Source: Bacteroidota bacterium (GTDB taxonomy: Bacteria > Bacteroidota > Ignavibacteria > UBA10030 > UBA8401). From it: a stretch of 5,499 nucleotides of DNA. This document shows positions 1 through 5,499 of the stretch, piece by piece. The stretch covers positions 252 through 5,750 of the forward strand of contig DMPG01000152.1 of NCBI GenBank assembly GCA_003456055.1, given 5' to 3'. The notes beneath the pieces are model-generated. The model was not told where the DNA came from, made no database searches, and saw only the letters and a list, made by a program, of their open reading frames with translations. The position numbers were made by a program, and so were the translations under genes. Every line of letters starts with the position of its first letter. Position 1 is the first letter of the stretch.

Positions 1-2736
1 GGAAAATCATCGCTTGCATTCGACACAATCTATGCTGAAGGGCAGCGTCGTTACGTTGAATCACTTTCCGCATATGCTCGTCAATTTCTCGGATTAATGG
101 AACGTCCTGATGTCGATTATATTGAAGGACTTTCTCCTGCGATCTCTATTGAACAAAAAACGGTCAGCACCAATCCTCGATCAACCGTTGGAACAGTTAC
201 GGAAGTGTATGATTTCCTCCGTTTGCTCTACGCGCGCGTAGGAACGCAATTCTGTGTGAATGATGGAACTCGTGTGCAAAAACAAGGCGTAGATCAGATC
301 ATTGATGCGATTATGAAGATTCCACAGGGAATCAAGATTCAGATTCTAGCGCCGATCGTGAAGGGGCGAAAGGGGCATTACCGCGAATTATTCGAAAAAA
401 TTCTGAAAGATGGGTTCTTACGAGTTAGAGTAGATAATGAAGTTGTGGAAATTTCAAAAGGATTAAAACTTGACCGATATAAGATTCATAACATTGAAAT
501 TGTCATTGATCGAATTCAATTAAAGAAGGATAGTCGGTCGCGTATTGCAGATTCCGTAGAAGTAGCGCTACAATTCGGAGAAGGTGTGTTGATCGTGAAT
601 GACGGCAAACAGGATATATTGTTTAGCAAAAAGTATTCCTGCCCGACGTGCGGAACCAGTTATGAAGAACCTGCACCGAATTCATTCTCCTTCAATACAA
701 CATCGGGTGCGTGTAGTGCCTGTGAAGGATTAGGCGAGAAAAAGGATTTTGACCTTTCTCTGATAATGCCAAATCCAAATTTGACTATACAACAAGAGGG
801 TATTGCACCGTTAGGAAAACCACGCGCAACGTGGTTTTATGCTCAAGTGAAAGCCGTTTTAAAGAAACATGGTTATGATTACAACACACCCATAAAACAG
901 TTTACTAAAATTGCATTGGATGAACTATTATATGGTACGCATGGTGAAAAAATTGAAGTTGAATACACCTATGCCGGTGGGAGAACATCCATTTACAAAC
1001 ATCGATATGACGGCGTGATGAAAATGCTGCAAGAATATTATAATGATACTGCTTCCGCAAAGATTCGAGCGTGGGTTGAGGGGTATATGAGTACGAAAGT
1101 ATGTTCGGAATGTGAAGGTGGTCGTCTGCGAAAAGAGAATCTTGCTATTCAACTTGAAGATAATACAGGGAGCAGACATAAAATTTCCAATCTCGTAAAG
1201 CTGTCGTTAACCGATGCACAACTGTTTTTTACTGGTTTGTCGTTTACGAACCGTCAGTTGGAAATTGCGCAGCCGATTCTGAAAGAAATCAATCAACGGT
1301 TAGGATTTATGGTTGACGTGGGTTTAGGATATCTCACGTTGGATCGCACGGCGAGAACTCTTTCAGGTGGTGAAGCACAACGAATCAGATTAGCAACTCA
1401 AATTGGTTCACAGTTGGTTGGTGTTTTATATATTTTAGATGAGCCAAGCATTGGTCTTCATCAACGAGACAATACAAAACTGATTAGTTCATTAAAAAGT
1501 TTACGCGATCTTGGCAACACTGTTCTTGTTGTTGAACATGACAAAGAAATGATGGAAAATGCCGATTTTATCGTCGATCTAGGACCGCGTGCGGGGGAAC
1601 ATGGCGGTGAATTAGTTGCGGCTGGTTCACCGGATAAGTTTACAAATGGTCTTGCAAAAACCGTCGGTGATCGGTCTTCGACTATTGAGTATCTTACCGG
1701 CAAAAAGAATATCGAAATTCCAAAAAAACGAAGAAAAGGGAACGGAAAATTTCTCGTGCTAAAGGGTACAAGCGGAAATAATTTAAAAAATGTCGATCTT
1801 TCTATTCCATTGGGAACATTTACATGTGTCACAGGTGTCAGCGGGTCCGGTAAATCGACATTGATCAATGAAACACTGTACCCAATTCTATCGCAGCGGT
1901 TTTATAAAACAAAAATTCCTGTGTATCCCTATAAATCCATTGATGGAATTGAACACATTGATAAAGTTATTGAAATCGATCAATCACCAATCGGTAGAAC
2001 ACCGCGATCGAATCCTGCAACCTACACAGGTTTGTTCACATTCATCCGGGATTTATTTGCGCAACTTCCTGAATCAAAGATCCGCGGTTACAAATCCGGC
2101 CGGTTTAGTTTTAATGTCAAAGGAGGACGATGCGAAGCATGTGAGGGGGATGGCGTAAAAAAGATTGAAATGAATTTCCTGCCAGATGTGTACGTGCTTT
2201 GCGATGTTTGTCGAGGAAAACGATATAATCGTGAAACGCTGGAAGTTCTGTATAAAGGGAAATCAATTTCGGATATATTGGAAATGACGGTTGAAGATGC
2301 GCTTGATTTCTTCAGTGAAATGCCGGTAATGAATAGAAAGATTCAAACGTTGTTTGATGTCGGTCTTGGGTATATTCATCTTGGCCAACAAGCAACGACC
2401 CTATCCGGCGGTGAGGCACAGCGTGTTAAACTTTCAACCGAACTTTCCAAGGTTGGCACCGGAAATACGATGTATATTCTTGATGAACCGACAACAGGAT
2501 TACACTTTGATGATGTGAAAATGTTGTTAAGTGTGCTGAATAAGCTTGTTGACAAAGGGAATACGGTTATTGTCATAGAACATAATCTTGATGTTATCAA
2601 AACTGCTGACTGGATCATTGATCTGGGACCTGAAGGTGGATCCGGCGGCGGTCAAATTATTGCTGAAGGAACTCCCGAACATATTGTGAAAAATAAAAAT
2701 TCATATACGGGAGAATATTTACTTAAAGAATTGTAA
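1..2736 (+). CDS. uvrA: UvrABC excinuclease subunit A, 5'-truncated by the window edge
   Basis: UvrA is the dimeric ABC-type ATPase that finds bulky DNA lesions and loads UvrB in nucleotide excision repair, acting in the cytoplasm on DNA. The frame is open from base 1, entering inside the first Walker A motif (GKSSLAFDTIYAEGQ), so 911 residues are visible and about 35 are missing by alignment with E. coli UvrA; the full protein would be near 945, normal for the family. The Met at base 97 is internal, not the start. In visible-fragment numbering: CxxC pairs 214/217 and 238/241 form the first zinc module; CSECEGGRL follows near 365; the first ABC signature LSGGEAQ is at 454-460 with Walker B Asp480-Glu481. 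The second Walker A GVSGSGKST is at 612-620. The DNA-contacting zinc finger uses Cys711, 714, 734 and 737. The second signature is at 801-807, with Asp828-Glu829. All ATPase and zinc residues seen are intact. It probably leads the downstream pair. Confidence 0.98.
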   Translation, partial: GKSSLAFDTIYAEGQRRYVESLSAYARQFLGLMERPDVDYIEGLSPAISIEQKTVSTNPRSTVGTVTEVYDFLRLLYARVGTQFCVNDGTRVQKQGVDQIIDAIMKIPQGIKIQILAPIVKGRKGHYRELFEKILKDGFLRVRVDNEVVEISKGLKLDRYKIHNIEIVIDRIQLKKDSRSRIADSVEVALQFGEGVLIVNDGKQDILFSKKYSCPTCGTSYEEPAPNSFSFNTTSGACSACEGLGEKKDFDLSLIMPNPNLTIQQEGIAPLGKPRATWFYAQVKAVLKKHGYDYNTPIKQFTKIALDELLYGTHGEKIEVEYTYAGGRTSIYKHRYDGVMKMLQEYYNDTASAKIRAWVEGYMSTKVCSECEGGRLRKENLAIQLEDNTGSRHKISNLVKLSLTDAQLFFTGLSFTNRQLEIAQPILKEINQRLGFMVDVGLGYLTLDRTARTLSGGEAQRIRLATQIGSQLVGVLYILDEPSIGLHQRDNTKLISSLKSLRDLGNTVLVVEHDKEMMENADFIVDLGPRAGEHGGELVAAGSPDKFTNGLAKTVGDRSSTIEYLTGKKNIEIPKKRRKGNGKFLVLKGTSGNNLKNVDLSIPLGTFTCVTGVSGSGKSTLINETLYPILSQRFYKTKIPVYPYKSIDGIEHIDKVIEIDQSPIGRTPRSNPATYTGLFTFIRDLFAQLPESKIRGYKSGRFSFNVKGGRCEACEGDGVKKIEMNFLPDVYVLCDVCRGKRYNRETLEVLYKGKSISDILEMTVEDALDFFSEMPVMNRKIQTLFDVGLGYIHLGQQATTLSGGEAQRVKLSTELSKVGTGNTMYILDEPTTGLHFDDVKMLLSVLNKLVDKGNTVIVIEHNLDVIKTADWIIDLGPEGGSGGGQIIAEGTPEHIVKNKNSYTGEYLLKEL

Positions 2737-2751
2737 TCCATTAGTATCCTT

Positions 2752-3420
2752 ATGTCTGAATCATCAATAACAACATCCGAAAAAATATTCCATAGCTATC
2801 GATCACTTTTCGCATCGATCGCTGAAATTACTGAAGAATCGTTAGCTCATATCGATATCAGCGATCCGCTGTATTTTGCGGATGGCGCAGAACCACCGCA
2901 AACGATTGCTACGAGCATTGGGGTGGAATGGAATGATAAAGGTCTACTGATCTATTTTCAAGGTCGATATGAACGTTTACGGATGATTAGTAATAATAAA
3001 CAGGCAGGAATCAATTCAAAAACATATAAACTTTGGGAACAAAGCGATGTTTTTGAGGTGTTTATTGGTGTAAATGCAAAGCAAACAAAACTGTATAAAG
3101 AATTTCAAGTATCACCAGATGCGCGATGGATCGATATTGATGTGAATAAACATTTGGGAATTTCAAATCATTATTGGTATTCAGGTCTTCAATGCAAATC
3201 CTACATTAATGAGGATTTGAAAATATGGTCTTCGGTTATTGAACTTCCATGGAGCTGCTTTGGTTTGAATAAAAAAACCGACGATGTTTGGTATGCAAAC
3301 TTTTACCGTGCTTCGGGAAGATTTCACGGTGAAGAATTATTGGCTTGGTCACCGACAGGGTATGGCGAGAAATGTTTTCATCGTCCGGAACATTTTGGGA
3401 AAATAGAGTTTGTTCGATGA
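2752..3420 (+). CDS. CBM9-like carbohydrate-binding domain protein, no signal peptide
   Basis: This is a 222-residue single-domain protein resembling family 9 carbohydrate-binding modules, the beta-sandwich sugar-binding domains often attached to xylanases or found alone in Bacteroidota and relatives. The family-like pattern runs in order: an N-terminal segment with a Trp/Tyr-rich strand (GVEWNDKGLLIYFQGRYE, about 57-74), LWEQSDVFEVFIG (94-106), YKEFQVSPDARWIDIDV (115-131), IELPWSCFG (163-171), YANFYRASG (181-189), LLAWSPTG (196-203) and FHRPEHFGKIEF (209-220). The N-terminus is polar (MSESSITTSEK), with no signal peptide, lipobox or membrane helix, so a cytoplasmic location is inferred. No catalytic domain is present. 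Ligand-stacking Trp residues cannot be assigned reliably, because there are several candidates (Trp95, 126, 142, 159, 167, 180, 199). It starts 15 bases after uvrA with no clear Shine-Dalgarno, and its stop overlaps the next start as ATGA. Fold assignment is fairly secure; ligand and role are unknown. Confidence 0.8.
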   Translation: MSESSITTSEKIFHSYRSLFASIAEITEESLAHIDISDPLYFADGAEPPQTIATSIGVEWNDKGLLIYFQGRYERLRMISNNKQAGINSKTYKLWEQSDVFEVFIGVNAKQTKLYKEFQVSPDARWIDIDVNKHLGISNHYWYSGLQCKSYINEDLKIWSSVIELPWSCFGLNKKTDDVWYANFYRASGRFHGEELLAWSPTGYGEKCFHRPEHFGKIEFVR

Positions 3421-4025
3421 ATCGAATTACAACAATTATTATAATCCTTTTTTTCTTTGTAGTACAAATAAACGCACAGGATAGTACAGATGTTGAGAGC
3501 GGCTCAACTTCTGAAATTATTGCATTGTGGACAATGACCGGAATAATTGTTCCCTTAGCGATTGCTGGTGTTGTTATTAGTGCCGTCCCCCCAAGTATCA
3601 GTATTGTTTCACAAGATGGGATTAGCTATGGTGCGTTGAATTTTGAAACGGGATTTGGATTCGGTGAAAAACGAATCACCGGCGTTTTTTCTGATTGGAG
3701 AATCGGGACAAGTTATAGTTATATCTTTAATTCGAATGTTCGTGATGTTTTTCGTATTGAACTTAAAAAAGATTTCCATTTTGACTTTGTTGATCGACGA
3801 AAAATCCTACTTTCGGGATTTCATTTTAGTGCAGGGTTGATGACTGATTTTCCAAACGACGGATATACTATTGGAACAGGGGCGTGGTTAAAATCCCCAT
3901 GGCTGCCATTCTTTGGACTCTTTCCGGAACATACATATGGAATCACTTACCGATATAATAAGTATTTTGGCGGAAAAGATTTTCATGAAATATCATTAGG
4001 CGTAACATCTGCGTTCACTTTTTAG
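3417..4025 (+). CDS. Exported protein, probable outer-membrane beta-barrel, function unknown
   Basis: I do not recognise this 202-residue protein as a named family. I chose the ATG at 3417 because it gives a classic signal peptide: MNR, then a hydrophobic core (ITTIIIILFFFVV), then a likely signal peptidase I site after Ala20 (INA/QD). The upstream in-frame ATG at 3345 would bury this signal and overlap the preceding gene by 76 bases. The mature part begins with a short acidic, Ser-rich stretch, then a strongly hydrophobic segment (about 34-58, Gly- and Ile/Val-rich) that could be a membrane helix. From about 68 on, Gly- and aromatic-rich alternating strands suggest a small beta-barrel (for example WRIGTSYSYIF and TYGITYRYNKYF), and the chain ends in Phe (SLGVTSAFTF), as outer-membrane proteins commonly do. 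It is probably translationally coupled to the CBM9-like gene through ATGA. A helix before a barrel is unusual, so a periplasmic or inner-membrane-anchored beta protein remains possible. Confidence 0.75.
   Translation: MNRITTIIIILFFFVVQINAQDSTDVESGSTSEIIALWTMTGIIVPLAIAGVVISAVPPSISIVSQDGISYGALNFETGFGFGEKRITGVFSDWRIGTSYSYIFNSNVRDVFRIELKKDFHFDFVDRRKILLSGFHFSAGLMTDFPNDGYTIGTGAWLKSPWLPFFGLFPEHTYGITYRYNKYFGGKDFHEISLGVTSAFTF
4015..4025. other. Tail-to-tail overlap of two convergent genes (11 bp)
   Basis: The plus-strand exported-protein gene stops with TAG at 4023-4025, and the minus-strand glycosylase gene stops with TGA at 4017-4015. Their last codons therefore share 11 bases. There is no spacer for a shared bidirectional terminator, and I saw no GC-rich hairpin with a T-run within about 60 bases on either side. 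Any transcription end must lie inside the opposing gene or be factor-dependent. Confidence 0.9.
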
Positions 4026-4617
4026 AAACCCATTCATTTCCTTTAATATAAAACCGCCATTTTTTATCCTTCGCCGAACTGATTCCAATCCGAGTTGTTC
4101 TTATTATTTTTGACGTTGGAATTATTTTACCTTCAGTAATATAAATCTCGTTTCCGCAAAGATCTATTCCACTATGAATCGTAGTTAATGAAAATGCTTT
4201 CGCAAATTTTGCGGGACCATTCGTGAGGTTGTGAAGATGACCATCACCTTTACGGAGACTGTCATCTCTGAAGTTTCTATTTATGTACATCACTTCTTTT
4301 CCATCAATCGGTTCAACAGCACGAATCAACACCGCTTCTCCAATTCCTTCTTTGTACGTCACCACGTTGGGACAGTAATGCATTCCATACGTAAAATAAA
4401 CATAGAGAAAGCCGCCGATATTGAACATTGGCTTATTTCGGTCAGTTAAACCGCGAAAGGAGTGGCTTGCAGGATCGTTGAACAAATACGCTTCTGTTTC
4501 TACGATCATTCCGGAGATAAATGTATTGCCAATGTTATGGACGAATATTTTTCCGAGAAGATCTTTTGCAACAATGAGAGTTCGCTGTGTGTAAAATGAG
4601 CGGGAGAGTTTTTGCAT
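4015..4617 (-). CDS. mpg: DNA-3-methyladenine glycosylase, AAG/MPG family
   Basis: This is a monofunctional base-excision-repair glycosylase of the AAG/MPG type. The family removes alkylated or deaminated purines such as 3-methyladenine, 7-methylguanine, hypoxanthine and ethenoadenine; the exact range of this member is inferred. The 200 residues match the usual bacterial length. Key residues of human AAG have clear counterparts: catalytic Glu125 is Glu42 in IVETEAY, Tyr127 is Tyr44, His136 is His52 (ASHSFRG), Tyr159 and the intercalating Tyr162 are Tyr74 and Tyr77 (LYVYFTYGMHY), Asn169 is Asn84, and Arg182 is Arg99 (VLIRAVEP). LTNGPAKFAKA (131-141) and the C-terminal RIGIS...WRFYIKGNEWVS block are also typical. 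The ATG at 4617 lies two bases after the ruvB stop, leaving no room for a separate promoter, so translation is probably coupled to ruvB. No clear Shine-Dalgarno precedes it. The gene looks complete and active. Confidence 0.96.
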   Translation of the reverse strand: MQKLSRSFYTQRTLIVAKDLLGKIFVHNIGNTFISGMIVETEAYLFNDPASHSFRGLTDRNKPMFNIGGFLYVYFTYGMHYCPNVVTYKEGIGEAVLIRAVEPIDGKEVMYINRNFRDDSLRKGDGHLHNLTNGPAKFAKAFSLTTIHSGIDLCGNEIYITEGKIIPTSKIIRTTRIGISSAKDKKWRFYIKGNEWVSKK

Positions 4618-4619
4618 CG

Positions 4620-5499
4620 TTAGAAAAGAGAATCTTGTTTCGAAGCAGTTTTCTTCATTCCAAAGTGTATATATGCTACTTCGGTAGCTTCTCGTCCGCG
4701 CGGAGTTCGTTGTAGGAATCCCTCTAGGATTAGATAAGGTTCGTATACTTCTTCAATTGTCCCTGCTTCTTCTCCTACCGCAACCGCCAGTGTTGAAATA
4801 CCTACCGGTCCGCCATTATATTTTTCGATGATTGTTTTCAGAAGTCGTTTATCCATCTCATCAAGACCATGTTCGTCAACTTCAAGGGCTTTCAATGCGT
4901 ATTGAGCAGCATCTTTGGTGATAATGCCTTTGTGATGAGATAATTTAGGATCAACTTCTACAAAATCGCGGCAGCGCTTGAGTAATCGATTCGAGATTCG
5001 AGGTGTTCCGCGGGATCGTTTAGCAATTTCCATTGCTCCATCTTTGTCTATTTCAATCCCAAGAATTGTTGCTGATCGGACAATGATCGTAAAGAGAACT
5101 TCTGCTGTATAATAATCCAAACGATTGGTGATTCCGAAACGGGCGCGTAGAGGAGCCGTAAGCAGTCCTGCGCGAGTTGTGGCGCCAACTAATGTAAATT
5201 TTGGTAATGATAACTGAATGGAACGAGCGCTTGGGCCTGAATCGATCATAATATCCAACCGAAAATCTTCCATTGCGGAGTATAAATACTCTTCAACAAC
5301 AGCATTCACTCGATGAATTTCGTCAATGAACAGAACATCACCTTCGCTTAGATTTGTAAGAATGCCCGCAAGATCGGCTGGCTTATCTAGAACAGGTCCG
5401 GAAGTGATCTTAATGTCAGTTCCCATCTCATGAGCAATAATGAACGACAACGTTGTTTTACCAAGTCCTGGTGGCCCGGTCAATAAAACGTGATCAAGA
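4620..5499 (-). CDS. ruvB: Holliday junction branch migration ATPase RuvB, 5'-truncated by the window edge
   Basis: RuvB is the hexameric AAA+ motor that, with RuvA, drives branch migration of Holliday junctions and supports RuvC cleavage in recombinational repair. The frame stays open to base 5499, giving 292 residues; by alignment of the Walker A Lys with E. coli Lys68, about 50-55 N-terminal residues are outside. The TTG at 5483 is an internal Leu codon ([11 protein letters not shown]), not a start. In fragment numbering: Walker A GPPGLGKT 8-15, Walker B LFIDEIHR 56-63, sensor 1 LVGATTRAG near 103-111, the conserved arginine-finger region PLRARFG 116-122, sensor 2 region [13 protein letters not shown] 163-175, and the C-terminal winged-helix DNA-binding domain with [10 protein letters not shown] and [17 protein letters not shown]. 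All ATPase elements are present. After the winged helix the chain ends in a short polar tail and QDSLF, which resembles a sliding-clamp-binding pentapeptide. It is the upstream partner of mpg in a tight operon. Confidence 0.98.
   Translation of the reverse strand, partial: LDHVLLTGPPGLGKTTLSFIIAHEMGTDIKITSGPVLDKPADLAGILTNLSEGDVLFIDEIHRVNAVVEEYLYSAMEDFRLDIMIDSGPSARSIQLSLPKFTLVGATTRAGLLTAPLRARFGITNRLDYYTAEVLFTIIVRSATILGIEIDKDGAMEIAKRSRGTPRISNRLLKRCRDFVEVDPKLSHHKGIITKDAAQYALKALEVDEHGLDEMDKRLLKTIIEKYNGGPVGISTLAVAVGEEAGTIEEVYEPYLILEGFLQRTPRGREATEVAYIHFGMKKTASKQDSLF

Noticed and set aside
97..99. The ATG at 97 as the uvrA start.
   Set aside because: Codons 1-32 encode the highly conserved continuation of the first Walker A motif of UvrA, so the true start lies upstream of the window.
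928..2618. Several open frames within uvrA: antisense at 928-1179, 1461-1868 and 2376-2618, and plus strand out of frame at 1868-2158.
   Set aside because: They lie wholly within uvrA, show no recognisable domains, and have residue compositions typical of shadow frames.
3345..3416. A 24-codon upstream extension of the exported-protein gene, starting at the ATG at 3345.
   Set aside because: It lies entirely inside the CBM9-like gene's conserved C-terminus and would place 24 polar residues before a textbook signal peptide. The ATG at 3417 gives the signal peptide and an ATGA overlap.
4046..4066. A possible hairpin, ATAAAA pairing with TTTTAT, just past the convergent stops.
   Set aside because: The stem is six A-T pairs only, with an eight-base loop, inside the mpg coding region. 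It is too weak to call a terminator.
3643..4449. Short plus-strand frames at 3643-3840 (inside the exported-protein gene) and 4231-4449 (antisense to mpg).
   Set aside because: Both are fully contained in better-supported genes and have no recognisable motif or start signal.
5481..5483. TTG as a start codon for ruvB.
   Set aside because: The reading frame continues to the window edge with conserved RuvB residues (LDHVLL) before the Walker A motif, so this is an internal Leu codon and the gene is merely cut by the window.
1..5499. A search for CRISPR repeats, tRNA or rRNA genes, insertion-sequence ends, long direct repeats or an unknown defence-like system.
   Set aside because: Nearly every base is assigned to five coding genes, four of which have recognisable folds, and no repeated units or RNA-like structure were seen by eye.

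Overview
The window is almost entirely coding: five genes in two convergent groups, with no intergenic stretch longer than 15 bases. Base composition leans towards AT. The FCB group (Bacteroidota, Chlorobiota, Ignavibacteriota) fits best. Three things suggest this: the starts lack clear Shine-Dalgarno sequences, one signal peptide ends in the Ala-Gln style common there, and one protein looks like an outer-membrane barrel ending in Phe. This is an inference from style, and an Ignavibacteria-like lineage is only a guess.

Plus strand, 1-4025: uvrA (its first ~35 codons lie before the window) encodes the damage-recognition ATPase of nucleotide excision repair. After 15 bases comes a 222-residue protein with a CBM9-like carbohydrate-binding fold and no signal peptide. 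It overlaps by 4 bases (ATGA) a 202-residue exported protein of unknown function with a hydrophobic segment and barrel-like strands. The three genes look like one transcription unit.

Minus strand, 5499-4015: ruvB (its 5' end lies outside the window) encodes the Holliday-junction branch-migration motor. Two bases later comes mpg, a DNA-3-methyladenine glycosylase of the AAG family. The two almost certainly share a transcript. The 3' ends of mpg and the exported-protein gene overlap by 11 bases, and I see no terminator hairpin between the groups.

Three DNA-repair genes from three pathways (nucleotide excision, base excision, recombination) therefore sit within 5.5 kb, with a two-gene envelope or sugar-binding pair of unknown role between them. 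I found no RNA gene, mobile element, CRISPR array or long repeat, and nothing that amounts to a new system. The most checkable oddities are a sliding-clamp-binding-like pentapeptide at the extreme C-terminus of RuvB, and the coupled CBM9-like/exported-protein pair behind uvrA.
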